NCBI GenBank assembly: GCA_032821775.1
Contig: JAVLRN010000016.1
Span: 496,001-560,000, forward strand
Direction of reading: 5' to 3'
Length of the DNA: 64,000 nucleotides
Source: Sanguinoderma infundibulare
Lineage: Eukaryota > Basidiomycota > Agaricomycetes > Polyporales > Polyporaceae
The translations under genes were made by a program, and so were the position numbers. Shown one piece after another: positions 1 through 11,086 of the stretch (position 1 is the stretch's first letter; the number at the start of each line of letters is the position of its first letter). The notes under the pieces are model-generated. The model did no database searches and was not told the origin of the DNA. It saw only the letters and a list, made by a program, of their open reading frames with translations.

Positions 1-152
1 GATGGGGCGACCACAGTGAGGACGTGTTGATGGACGGGCTCTCGGGGCTGGACTGCTGAGATGAAGGAGCTGCAGTGGGGAGACAACGGAGGATAGCGGG
101 CTTCTGAAGACGGTGGGACGAGGATGGCGACATGGCGAGTGGGAGGAGAGTG

Positions 153-219
153 GGAAGTCTTAGACGCTCGATTCAGCACCACAGGCGACGTGCCACCGAA
201 TCGAGCGTCTAAGACTTCC
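153..219. repeat. Perfect 22-nt inverted repeat with 23-nt loop
   Basis: Bases 153-174 and 198-219 are exact reverse complements of each other, separated by 23 nt. The element lies about 85 bp before the start codon of the small gene at 304, so it sits in that gene's promoter or 5' untranslated region. On RNA it would form a very stable hairpin. It has no coding explanation that I can see. Confidence 0.85.
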
Positions 220-303
220 ACCGACGCGTCCTCCCAGCCCTCCCCTCATGAATCACAGTTCACTTTCATCTGTTCGCTTTCATCGACTCGACGTTTTCAC
301 ACA

Positions 304-873
304 ATGCCTACCAACCAGTACACCGGCGAGGACTACGAGATTACGCCCTGCGGGACAAACGAGCAAGTAGGTTCTCTGACGTCTTTGGCATCTGCAAGCT
401 TTGCATTTCTCATTCATATGTTCCAGGGAAACAACTCTGACCCTCGCGTCTCTGAGAGCGGTGGTCACGGCTACCACTACAGCAACATGTACGTTCTTTC
501 CCTATGCCATCCTTCACTCCTGCTAACCAGATATCGTAGGGGTGGTAGCTACTACTACTCCAACGACGACGGCTCTCGTTCCCAAGCAGCACCACACCTC
601 CCCAACAAAATCAGATGGTGCGCCGTAGCAGCAACCCACGAAGCCACAAGCTACCTTCCTCACAAAGCTCTACGCGTACGTCCGCCCGACGGGTCTCTTC
701 CTCACGCCGTCGTGCTAAACACACGACATCCGATCGCCCTTCCTCGCTCTCCACGTCGTCCTCTGCCGTCTACTCGCCCTGGCTCCTCACTCTCCATGGA
801 CCATCCCCGAGGGCCAGTCAACTGCCACGTATTCACCCTACGTGACCGTCTGTGGGCAGGGGGACGACATTAG
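304..873 (+). CDS. Small Gly/Tyr/Ser-rich protein, three exons, 3' end uncertain
   Basis: Exon 1 (304-366) encodes an N-terminus MPTNQYTGEDYEI. Exon 2 (427-488) and exon 3 (from 540) encode GGHGYHYSN and GGSYYYSNDDG. Introns 367-426 and 489-539 have good GT and AG borders and keep the frame. Short proteins with repeated HYSN/YYYSN motifs are a recurrent family of unknown function in agaricomycetes; I recognise the style but not a named function. After the third Tyr-rich motif the reading frame turns basic and low complexity, unlike the expected Gly/Tyr/Asn tail. The distal part to 873 may therefore be frameshifted or not coding, and the true stop is uncertain. Confidence 0.5.
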   Translation: MPTNQYTGEDYEITPCGTNEQVGSLTSLASASFAFLIHMFQGNNSDPRVSESGGHGYHYSNMYVLSLCHPSLLLTRYRRGGSYYYSNDDGSRSQAAPHLPNKIRWCAVAATHEATSYLPHKALRVRPPDGSLPHAVVLNTRHPIALPRSPRRPLPSTRPGSSLSMDHPRGPVNCHVFTLRDRLWAGGRH

Positions 874-2330
874 GCGCAGGAGGGGGGCGACAACAAGACT
901 GTGGAGGACGAAGAGGACGACAACGAGGAGGATGAGGAGGCGCGGGTGTGGGCGTGGGCGGAGATCATAGGGTGGTGAGTACTTACGTTCAGTCCCCTCG
1001 CCCTCGCTCTCCATTGTCTGCCCGCCCTGGCTCCTTCCCTGAGGGCTGTCAACTGTGGCGTCCTCATTGCTGTCACCCTGTCCTTTTGACATCCCCGCCT
1101 GCCACCTCAGCAGACCTCTATCCAAGCACCCATCTCAATGTCCATCAATGTCTCCCCACCCCACAGAGGACCATGCAGGTGCTGGCTGGATCCCTTGTGT
1201 GCGCAGCATGATTCAGCTCCCTTCCATCAACAACTACAACTTTAATCCCGCACAGGGCTACTTCGCTTACCCTTTGTCGCACAGTGCTCTTTCTCTCTCC
1301 TCCCCCCTTGCCTTGCATGTAGAAGTGTTGGCTTGTGTTCTTGTTGATCTCAATATGTGTGATCTATGCATGTTGTAATGCACATTTGTTGCTGCTGTTA
1401 CATAGTGTGGCTTATGATGCCATTCCTCGCTGTCATTTGCACTGTGAATAATGCAGAATGTGATGTTAAAGCACCCAACCAGAATGTGTTATTATCTCAA
1501 TACATGAAAATAGGTCCAAAGTAGTGCAAAAGTAGTACTAAGTAGTACAACTGCTGTTCCTGATAGTGCATATTATTACAATTATAAAGATGACCTGCAT
1601 GTTAGTACAATATTAGTGCTAATTAGATCAAATTAGGTTGAAGTAGCTTCATTAGATCATAGTTGTACTAATTTCATTGAATTAGCTTGGGAGGGTTTTC
1701 CTGATGTGATCAAGCATTGAGCACCGGAAGGGAAGCATAGCTTAAGGGGAAGGAGAGGTCTGTTCTTCTACTCTCAGATCCGGAGCGTTTGACAGACAGC
1801 CACACGCAATGTACTTCGTTGTACCCATTCTAAGGTGATCTGACGGCGCATTTTTTCTGTCGTGGGCCCTTAGCCCGTGTAAACCGGCGCCTGACAAAGT
1901 CCTCAGGTTAATGCGCACGCGCCCTGCTCAGCACCACTAACGTAGCCGTCCTCCCGCCATCGAACGGATGCTCCTCCGAAGACCGCTTAACCTCGTCATA
2001 ATTGACGACCTCCGCCGGCCGCAGCCATGCACCGTCGCCGTCGCCGTTTCCGGGCGTGAGGCGCGTCAAGTGGATCGGCACATGAGTTCAAAAGTGTAGT
2101 ATATTTCACGGCTTCTTGTTGACATTGACAAGTATAACTTGAAACAAAAAATGGCAAGCGGATGCGATTGAGACTGTACTTACCTTTATAGATGCCTGAC
2201 CCCGGCAGCAACACTAACTACTTACCTATATCTACCGCGTACACTGGCACCACCTCACCTGTCCCAATCCCTACCCTACTTCTACCTACCAGAACCATAA
2301 TACCTCTACAACAGTCAGGCCAAAAGCCGC
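874..2330. other. Intergenic, partly AT-rich, no gene recognised
   Basis: No convincing exon is visible. About 1,380-1,700 is strongly AT-rich compared with its surroundings and contains repeated AGTAGTAC/AAGTAGT-type short words. This could be relic repeat sequence or a matrix-type spacer. The short ORFs at 838-1,378 are low complexity on both strands and look accidental. Confidence 0.5.
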
Positions 2331-3578
2331 TCAGCCCTCGCGTGGGCCCACCGCCGCCATCTCCTGGAACCGCGCAATCGCAGCCTGCGGCGTGCCAGGC
2401 CCGACAAACCTGTGCAGGTTCACATTCGCTTTGTCGGCCACCCGCCCCGCCATCGCGCACATCTCCTCCTCGAACACCGCCACGGCCTTCTCGACCTCCG
2501 CCGCATTCCCCAGCTGGCCCTTCTCCTTCAGCTCCGCGAGCGCCAGCCCGAGCTGCAGCCCGTCGAGCAGCGCGAGGTTCGCGCCCGCGCCCGCGAACGG
2601 GCTCATGAGGTGCGCGGCATCGCCGATGAGCGTCACGCCGCGGACGTGCGTCCAGGTGTGTCCGACGGGAAGGATGTTCATCGCGCGGGGGTAGATCGCG
2701 CTCTCGTCGGCGTGCTCGATGAGGTTCAGCATCCACTGCGGCCAGCCGGCGAAGCGGCTCTTGAGCTCCGCCTTGGCCGTGGCGGGCTCGGAGGACAAGG
2801 CCCAGGACACGTCGGACTCGCGGAGGAAGACATACGTGCGGATGCGGCCATCGCCGTTGAGCTGCGCGCCGAGGAAGCGCGAATCCTGCATGGCCATCAT
2901 GGTGCCCTTGCCAACATTCTTGACCGTCTCCGCGAGTTCAGGGAGGGTCGTCGTCTCGGGGGCGAGAGAGACCTCGGCACCGTTGATGCCGGTGTAGGTC
3001 GGGATCGCGGAGGAAAGGAGAGGTCGGACGCGCGAGTTTGCGCCGTCCGCACCGACGAGGAAGTGGCAGGTGGTGGTAGAGCCGTCTGCGAACGTCAGCT
3101 CGTGCTGGCCGTTGCCAAGGGCACGCACAGAGGACAGGGCGTGGCCCCACTTGATGAGATTCGGAGGGACGGCGTTTCGGAGGATCTTGCGGAGCACGGT
3201 GCGGTCGATCTCGGGGCGGACGTCCTCAGGCCCCTGCGGCGGCGGCGGACCTTGGTGGCCTTCGGGCCTCCCAGCGCCCTCAATGCCGTGGTGAAGATAG
3301 AGCTTACCGGCACCGTCGTAGATCTTCATCTCTTCCCCCTCTGGACGAGAGTTCTTGTCGAACTCTTCCTGGAGGCCGTTCTCGCGGAGGGCGCGCTGCC
3401 CGCTCTTCCAGCCGAGGTCGAGGCTGCCACCGAGGTGGGCGCGAGCGTTGAAGCCGCTGTCACGTTCATACAGCGTAGCCGGGACACCGCGGCGGTGGAG
3501 GGTCAGGAGGAGCGCAAGGCCACCAAGTCCGCCACCGACGATGGCGATGCGAGGTTGAGTGAAGGAATCGGAAGACAT
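2331..3578 (-). CDS. FAD-dependent aromatic-ring-type monooxygenase (class A flavoprotein)
   Basis: The single-exon frame encodes 415 residues if it starts at the methionine of MSSDSFTQPR. An in-frame extension to 3,668 adds 30 residues of low-complexity sequence and is more likely untranslated. Motifs in order are the Rossmann FAD-binding GGGLGG near residue 14 followed by an acidic residue in YERD, the DG motif in VGADGANSR, and the GD motif in GDAAHLMSPFAGAGAN near residue 320. This order is that of PF01494 hydroxylases, closest in style to the TetX-like branch. Such enzymes use NAD(P)H and O2 to hydroxylate small aromatic or polycyclic substrates; the substrate here is unknown. A TATA-like box lies upstream. 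A decayed fragment of a close relative lies at 13.6 kb. Confidence 0.88.
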   Translation of the reverse strand: MSSDSFTQPRIAIVGGGLGGLALLLTLHRRGVPATLYERDSGFNARAHLGGSLDLGWKSGQRALRENGLQEEFDKNSRPEGEEMKIYDGAGKLYLHHGIEGAGRPEGHQGPPPPQGPEDVRPEIDRTVLRKILRNAVPPNLIKWGHALSSVRALGNGQHELTFADGSTTTCHFLVGADGANSRVRPLLSSAIPTYTGINGAEVSLAPETTTLPELAETVKNVGKGTMMAMQDSRFLGAQLNGDGRIRTYVFLRESDVSWALSSEPATAKAELKSRFAGWPQWMLNLIEHADESAIYPRAMNILPVGHTWTHVRGVTLIGDAAHLMSPFAGAGANLALLDGLQLGLALAELKEKGQLGNAAEVEKAVAVFEEEMCAMAGRVADKANVNLHRFVGPGTPQAAIARFQEMAAVGPREG

Positions 3579-3705
3579 TATTCTGAAGAGAAGTTGGGTG
3601 TGATGTGATGTGTGGAACGGGTTGGATGTGTTCGATGGAAGAGAAGGATTCGAGTGCTTACCAGCCAAGAACCAGGAGGTTGCTGACTTTGAGCTGAAGT
3701 CGACT

Positions 3706-3714
3706 CCTTATATA
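3706..3714 (-). promoter_or_regulatory. TATA-like box of the flavin monooxygenase gene
   Basis: TATATAAGG reads on the minus strand about 130 nt before the preferred start codon at 3,578 and about 40 nt before the alternative in-frame start at 3,668. The spacing suits a transcript that begins near 3,680 and translation from 3,578. Confidence 0.4.
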
Positions 3715-3829
3715 CGTTGCCCTGAGCAGGAGACGATTGTCTAGAAAGAGCGCGACCAGAGTCCCTGACGCCACCGGCGGCGCATCGCCAGCCACACCAG
3801 CACTGTGACTCAAAGACGGTCATCTGCAG

Positions 3830-5573
3830 CGCCTGTTTCTCATAAAAAATTTGTCATTCTTGTGGACAATCTGCCGGGGTTGTTACAAGCCCTGTGAAGC
3901 CGGCAGAATGCGCATGTCGCGGCGAAGCCATGGTGTATGATGGTAGCGGAGTCAGTTGATAGGCGCCTTTCCTTGACTCGACCTGCACCGCAAATCTGTC
4001 GAAATGGTTAGCCTGGCGCGCGGTCCGGAGCTGGCTGGAATACTTGAAGTTGTACATACGAGATGCGATAGTAAGCGTTCCTGGTGAACGTGGCTTGCAC
4101 AACCGGAATCGAGAAAAGGTACTGTGACACAGGCAACGATATGATCCTGAAGCCAAGACCGGAGCCCCCACGACAACATAAAACACACATTGCAAAGGAA
4201 CAAGACAACTAGCAGCAATCAAACTGAATACTACAACACACTCCAGTCAGTCACACCAAAATTGCGGACCAACTTGTCGTGGACTCACGCGGAGAAGACT
4301 CGAGGTGGTGGTGGTCGTTCAAGGTGACAAGACTCTTTGGCGCTTCCGAGTCCCATCTTCCGATCCCGGTCCGGGACGTTCCGATCTTGCACGCTGGCAG
4401 ATGATCCACGTCTCGACCAAGTTCTCGAGCTTTTCTCGAGCTCTTGATTCCTGACCATGATACCTGCGCAGATCAGCAAATCAAAGTATGATCTAAATTA
4501 CTCAGAATCCATGTTTGCTATCGTTCGCGAGGAATGCGCCAACGCCATGACTGCAGAAGGTACGTGCCAATACGTTCGTTTTTCGCTCATAAGCATCGTT
4601 GCGACCACACAGTTCACTAACCCATTGGCTCTGTGACGGCCATTCACCGGATATGAGAGCAGCTTGCCTACGTGGAATGCGCTTCTTGAGCACCAGATGA
4701 AGCGCATTGGTTTGTGTCCCTTTCCGGCGGACTGTTTTGAGCAGGACTAGTGGCAGGCAATCCTCTTGATCGCACGCCTCTCCATATCGCGTCACCTCAG
4801 ATTCCTTTCCTATACAGCGTCAGTGATTCGTGTCTCACAAAGACTGTCACTGAAACTGTGCCGCAGCCGTAGTACCTAATAATGATGCCCTTCAAGAGTG
4901 GGTGGCATTCAACGTGGGCCGATAACAGCGCAGTTCCGGGGGCATCCCACGCCAAATTCCTCCCTTCGACATCTGGAAGATATCACTCGTCAGGCTCTCC
5001 TTTTGCTTTGGCAATCACGAGAGGTTTCTAGCGAACGCCACGCTCAGGTTGGCCGGAGTCTGCGGGACAGTGGCGGCGGTTCAACTGAAATTTGGCTTAT
5101 CGGTAGGCCTGGCAACATTCTCCTGCGCGTTAGTTGCTGTTCTATCCCTGAACTCAATCCTATACCCTGACAACTGACCTGTTCCCATCTTGTCGCGATT
5201 CAACCAGGTTCCTGTCTCGCGAACTTTTAGGACGTGAGTATCCATCTGCACCTTGTTCGCACAAGCGCGACAGCTACCAAACGAGTCTCTAGGTTTCAGG
5301 TCCATCGAAGTATCCTGCACGATGAAGTCCATATCAGCGGCAGGGCTACAAGGTTCGCTTATCATCAGAGCCGGAGTAGATTGCGGCGTCATGTTATCAA
5401 GCGGGGGCAATGAAGGTTAGCAATCCTCAGAGCGCCATTACTGCGATCTGCTGTCGAACTGAATGTAGATTGACACTTAGCGTATTTCAAAGGCCCGTTC
5501 ATATGGATATGCTGAGAGCTCACCCTGCAGGCTTCGCTCTACACTAACCTCCGAACACTGGTGAATCGTACAT
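3830..5573. other. Intergenic, only weak ORFs
   Basis: Several minus-strand ORFs of 60-122 codons are present. One at 5,081-5,410 encodes a Cys-containing segment, ...SFGSCRACANKVQMDTHV..., that could be an exon of an unknown minus-strand gene. I could not connect it to further exons or recognise a family, so no gene is called. Confidence 0.35.
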
Positions 5574-7143
5574 ATGGCCGACTCCGACAATGCAGTATGG
5601 ATTTCGGAGTTCAATGCACAGTGAGCACGTTCACCCTGGTCACATTGAGCTCTGCTGACCAACGATCATCCAAGGATTATTGCCAATGACGTTGGATTTG
5701 CTAATTTCGGTTCGTACACCCTGTCCCTGTTGTGTTGGTGCCCATCGGCAGATTAATGCATGCACGTATAGCCCTCATAGTGTACGAATTTCTAATAACC
5801 TTCGGTGACGAAGTTAGGCTATTCTGGAGGAAGGACATTACCGGGGCCTCCGTCTTATTCTTCCTGAACCGCTACGTTGTGCTGTTCTACAACCTGTCCC
5901 TCCTACGGTCGGGGTGGCCGTTTAACGAATTTGTGAGTTTCAACGTGCTCCCAAAGTTTACCTTCGCTCACCGAGTACACAGACGTGTGTCCCTCTTGTT
6001 CCCTATAACCGGGCTTCATTGTCCTGACTCCTCGACCATGGGAATAGTTGCGCTCAGTGGGCAAACGGAACGCGAGCGGTGGAAATTCTGTGCTACGTTC
6101 CTTGGGGCGGTACGCATGTTCTTATCTGCTTCCCGTCTCTGTAGCTGACATGGATCACAGCGTTCTCGGCCCTACGCGTATTCGCTTTGACAAGAGGAAA
6201 CTGGTTCCTTGGCGTAACGGTATTCCTGCTTTCCATGGTACCCGTCGGAATCAACTTTGTATGATGAATCTCTCCGCTCGCAGCTGTCCGTCGTGCTCAT
6301 TCAATATGCAGGCTGACTATCATTGGTCGACCATCGAGATCGATCCTATTTGGGGCTGCATCCAAGCCAATTCTGAGTCTCCGGGTCTGTCTATTAGGTG
6401 AGCGGACACTCTGGCAGGCCCGTTATGTACGAATTTGACTCATAAACGCACTGCAGATGTACGAAGTTTCCCGCGCCTTAAACCACAGCGCTTTGCTAAC
6501 GTCCTTGCAGTCACCATCGTCAGCCGTGTCTCGCTCATTACGGCGGACATGATTGTCATCGCCGTCACTTGGTTCTTCACGTACAAGACGGCAAAAATGG
6601 CGCGTGCGATAGATCATGAAAACCGCATGACGCTGTCGTATCTGCTCTTGAGAGATGGCTTGATATACTTCATGTGAGTGTAACCCACCCGCTTACTCGA
6701 ATAGTGACGCTAATCGTGAACGCACGTATAACAGCGTCATGTTGGCAATGAATGTGATGCACCTAGCATTCTCCACCAGCTCGGTAAGTTCCGCGCACGC
6801 TCCCCACTCCTCGGCTTCGAGTGACCGTCTGGTCTTTCAGGTGCTCATCGACATCGGGGGCGGGAACATCAGCGAAATTATCCAGTTCATAGAACCGTTA
6901 GTCATACTCTTCTTCCCGTCTCCTCGCAGTCACAAGCCTTATGATAACATGTTGCGGGTTAGCATGAACGCGATCCTCGTGTGGCGGTTCATGCTGAACC
7001 TGCAAGACGCCAAACGACGCCAGATGGAAGCGAGCACAGTCGTCGGGTCCCAACGTACCTGTATCTCTTCGGTGTATTTCGATAGGATGGTCGGGTCCAT
7101 TGGAGAGTCGCTGAGTACAAGTAATCTGGAATTCGACGATTAG
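5574..7143 (+). CDS. DUF6533-type membrane protein, copy 1
   Basis: Reconstructed exons are 5574-5620, 5675-5709, 5772-5932, 5983-5984, 6048-6109, 6161-6258, 6312-6397, 6457-6458, 6511-6673, 6735-6783, 6841-6896 and 6963-7143. They total 942 nt, or 313 residues. The N-terminal block LIVYEFLITFGDEVRLFWR and the later FSALRVFAL and SRVSLITADMIVIAVTW blocks are the hallmarks of the DUF6533 family, a large mushroom-expanded set of multi-helix membrane proteins of unknown role. All introns are 50-66 nt. Two of the exons are only 2 nt long (5983-5984 and 6457-6458); without them the frame breaks. Acceptors are AG throughout, one of them AAG at 5674. The next gene is a tandem paralogue with matching exon lengths. 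Function is not known. Confidence 0.85.
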
Positions 7144-8135
7144 TTGAGCAGTATGCGACGTTACTAGTAATGTATCCAAGTCTCAGATGAAATTGGATAA
7201 GATATAAGCATGTATACTAGAACTACCTAACTCCACTCATACAGTGTTTCCTGAGGTGAAGGAAGCAGGAAGGAACTGGTGCAGAGGGCCTGGCGAAGTA
7301 GGTTGTGGTGCGGTGGCAACGGGAATTGCCGCCGGCGGTCCTGGCGGTAAGCGCTTGTTGGGCTTTCAGACACCTGCTGGCTTGTTCTCCTCTGTCATGT
7401 CGTGGCACACTAGATGGGTAACCTTTGATGAGATTTTCTCTGTGCTTGGATGCTCGATTATTTATCAAGTCCTTCCCGATGGTCCTAGATCTAGCCTCGA
7501 CGGGTCCTCAGTACATCAGTACGTCTGACACGTATCGCAACCGGGGATGTATATGTCCTGAACAGCATTGACAGTGGTCGACAGGTGGTCATGAATGTCA
7601 TCATATGAATGCTACGTCGGCGAGAGGGTGAGTGTCGACTGCCTCTGCTATCGAACTAGCGGCTGATACTGCAATCTCTAACTTGGTGTTCACAATCGGT
7701 ACCCGCTTTGCAGGAAGATCGGGGTTGTTCATTGTACCCGTCCGCATTCACTCGGCAGACCGCAAAGTCCGGACATCATTCTGCACCGCCAGCGAAGCGC
7801 TTCTCCACAGAGATTGGCATGTGCCTGGGAACCTCGTCGATCCTGACGACAGGATGTGAAATCCACATTGTTATCCATCAATGTTCAACGTTCGGCCTGA
7901 GGAATCGCGTCAAAGCTGTACGTTGCGGCTCGGATCCGAAGGGGATCGACTTCGTCCGGATCGCGACTATCGCGCCACCTGGGGGTCAGTTGCCAGTGGA
8001 AGAAATCAAATTCTGCGATGACGTACAGCGCTTCTGGACTCTTCATGTAGTCGGGGTTCGACGTGCGACCCTGACCCCCACCCACACTCCCCCGTGTCTA
8101 TCCTTTCCTACTCCTGCGAGAGTGAGGCACCCTTG
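7144..8135. other. Spacer between the two tandem DUF6533 genes
   Basis: I see no exon with family similarity or splice support. The longest plus-strand frame, at 7,708-8,136, has no recognisable motif and ends at the start codon of the next gene, so I treat it as chance. Confidence 0.45.
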
Positions 8136-9694
8136 ATGGCCGACTCCGATAATGCAGCGTTGATTTCAGAATATGGTTCACTGTGAGCATCCGCTTTGTA
8201 TCGGTATTCATATTCGGCTGGCTGACCAAACGGCTTTAGTGCGATTTCTAATTACACTGGATACGCTACCCTCAGTTCGTCTGCCCATGCGCTTCCCGTA
8301 TGCCTGCCTGACTCACCCCGGTACACGCAGCTCTTATTGTCTACGAATACCTTATAACAGTCGGTGCCGAAGTGGAGTTATTCTGGAGAAAAGAGATTAC
8401 CGGAGCATCGATCTTGTTTCTCACCAACCGGTACTTGGTGCTATTATATAACCTGTCTCTGCTTCTGGGCCTACTGCCATTCACCCTATCGGTAAGCCAT
8501 TTCATTCGTCCTCTCGAACGCTATTGACCAGTCCACAGAGGTAAATCTTCCGCTGCTCGACGTCAACCGCGTGTTGTTGACCGTCCAACCAGCTGCGCTC
8601 AGTGGGCGAATGGGACACGCGCTGTCGAAATCTTATGCTACGTTCCTTGGGGAGGTATTTATCCAATGCTAAATTACGCTTACATTGCGGCTTATGCGGG
8701 GCCCCCAGCATTCTCGGCATTGCGTGTCTTCGCTTTATCGAACAGGAACTGGTTCGTTTGCGCCATCGTCTTTACGCTCTCCATGGCGCCTGTGGCGATG
8801 AACTTCGTGAGTCCCACTCCTCATTTCCACGTCGATTGTATCTCAACGGATTTTCTAGGCCGACTTCCACTGGTCGACTATTGTCATCGATCCTGTATGG
8901 GGCTGTGGCCAGGATGTCGCCGAACCGCCGGCGCTTTCGACAAGGTTAGTTGTCGCGGTCGGGTTCTGACAGGAGCTGACCTCCCAGCCCTCAGATGTAC
9001 GACACTCCCCCTCCTCATCTTTTCCTGGACTAACGCGTTTGCAGTCACTATCATCAGCCGGACCTCGCTTATAGTCTCGGACTTGATCGTCATCATCGTA
9101 ACCTGGCTTGCCACGTACAAAACAACCAAGTTGGCGCGGATTGGGGGCCATAAGAGCCGCATGACGCTGTCGGTCTTGCTGCTGCGAGACGGAATGATAT
9201 ACTTTATGTACGTCCTTCCCTTCTCAGGTTCTCGAGCCCCGACTGACAACCGTCCCCCAGTGTGTTATTGGTAATGAACGTGATGCACCTCTCATTCTCC
9301 ACGAGCTCCGTGAGTGTGGCAGATCGTGGTAACCACCCAACTTCGGCTGACATGGCCGACATCAGGTGTTGATTAACGTCGGGAACGGGAATGTCAGCGA
9401 TATAATTCAAGTGATCGAACCGTACGCAGTGGATTTGCCTCTCTGCTGTGCACTGCTTCTAACAACTGCGCCGGTAGGATGAACGCCATCCTCGTATGGC
9501 GTTTCATGCTGAACCTTCAAGAAGCTCGCTGGCGTACCGCGGACCTGACGACGATTGTCGGGACGCAGCACACGTCCACCCTGTATTTCGACAGAGTCAT
9601 CGGATCCATTGGAGATTCCCTAGGTCCAAGCAGCCTTGCCGACGAAGACTGGGAGGGAGAAGAGGCCTTGCCGAACGTAGGTGACCCACATTGA
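8136..9694 (+). CDS. DUF6533-type membrane protein, copy 2
   Basis: Exons are 8136-8182, 8240-8274, 8331-8491, 8539-8540, 8593-8654, 8709-8806, 8859-8944, 8995-8996, 9045-9207, 9261-9309, 9366-9421 and 9478-9694. They total 978 nt, or 325 residues. Exon lengths equal those of copy 1 for every exon except the last: 47, 35, 161, 2, 62, 98, 86, 2, 163, 49, 56. Both begin MADSDNA, so this is a tandem duplication. Conserved blocks include LIVYEYLITVGAEVELFWR, FSALRVFAL, HWSTIVIDPVWGC and MTLSVLLLRDG. Introns are 47-57 nt with CTAAC or CTGAC branch points. The last exon is 36 nt longer than in copy 1 and ends in an acidic tail. The role is unknown; it is probably an integral membrane protein. Confidence 0.88.
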
Positions 9695-11086
9695 TGCTAT
9701 GGTGTATACTAGGGATATGGATATGGGTATGTTCGCATAATGGGCGAAATCCTTCTTATATCTTACAGGAAAACCCTGTCGGTGTGTGTGTCTTCACTCT
9801 GTGGCGAGCTTGCGATTGTCCTGTGAGCGTATCTCTTTCTTCAAGCTGAGTTCCAAGGATCGCGCTCCAAGTTGCTTCTATTGTTCCGGTACGTCCCGGC
9901 GTATACTGCGGCGAGATGACCTCTCCGCCATCGCGGACCTCGCTCCGGAACCTGTTGTTGAGTTTCCCTGTGAGTGTCATTTATTACACGTTGCTTAAAT
10001 GAGCTTATCGAAACCCATATCGCCAGGTGTTGGTGATCAATAGTCGCCATCCTCTATCATGACCTCGATCCTCGTCCGGAGGCTAATGCTCATTCTCCGA
10101 AGGGCCAAATGGTGCTCGGAAAACTGCGCTTGGCGCCTCCTTTGCGCCACGAGCACCATTCCGACAAGATTGCTCAGTCTCTAGGACAAACGCAGGCCAG
10201 GGATACCCTCAGTGGCACTCACACTTGAATGCTACTTGGGCTCATCCACTGTGCACCCACCAAGGTCTGCCTGTATCGCTATTTCATGTTTGTGCTTCTC
10301 TAGTATATGACTCGCGCTCGCATTGAGTTGGGCAGATGATTTTAACTTTGTCGGAGTCGCAGGAAGAAGCACCCAAATTCGGAAGCGCTTGCGGCGATCT
10401 TTAGCTTCCGACTGCTTCTCTCTCTTTTGTCTTCCGCGGCACACTCAACGGCAGCCCATCACCCCCACTTCCTCCATTCGAGCATGAATGGACATACAAA
10501 ATGAACTGTCCAGCAAACATCCAGTCACCGCGCGCTTGGGAAACTGTTTTGGGAGGAGTGCTATCATTGGTATGTCCATTACCATACGCGTCGGGACCGG
10601 GTCTGACTCTTGTACAGAAGACAATAGCGCATGCATGTCGGCGGCAGTACGACGCCCTGTGTGTCGTCTTGTGGAGGCTTTGGAACCCCGCAGAACTAGG
10701 CGGAGAGGAAATGCTTACGAGATGGCTGGTGAGCTCAGACATCGGTCGTCAGCTTCCCCTCGAGGGCGTACTGCTCATTCATTCAGTAGATACCGTCAGG
10801 CCATCAATGTATACTGCCCGCCATATAAGCTATGTGTTGGATGGAATCTCGCGACCGCTGATCTCAGCTAGACAAATGGATCACGGTATGGTCTATGCGC
10901 ATGACTGATTCCCTCTTCCCTCTATTGTCCAAGGCGTCGGTCACTGCGCCTCAGACTCTTGGCGCAAAGAAGGTTTCGGATGAACGGGATACATATAGTG
11001 CGAGATTGCATCTCTCATACTCGGCAGCCAGCCAGCGCAACTCCCTCGCTACGCGTCGTTCTCGGGCTCTCTCCCGATCCTCAATC
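9695..11086. other. Intergenic before pheromone gene 1
   Basis: No family was recognised. An 11-nt inverted repeat (10,108-10,118 against 10,150-10,160) brackets a short loop. The frames at 10,488-10,908 have no motif of a Ste3 receptor (no PLPWH-like segment or seven-helix pattern) and are not called. Confidence 0.4.

Noticed and set aside
2412..3608. A 398-codon plus-strand frame across the flavin monooxygenase
   Set aside because: It is the antisense shadow of a GC-rich gene with strong codon bias; its translation is Arg/Glu/Val-rich without domains, while the minus strand shows all three FAD motifs.
6398..6673. Frameshift in DUF6533 copy 1
   Set aside because: The 4-nt length difference from copy 2 falls inside an intron once the 2-nt exon at 6,457-6,458 is used, after which both genes have identical 163-nt exons.
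10488..10908. Possible pheromone receptor beside the pheromone genes
   Set aside because: No PLPWH motif, helix pattern or Ste3-like exon could be traced; the frames are short and mixed.
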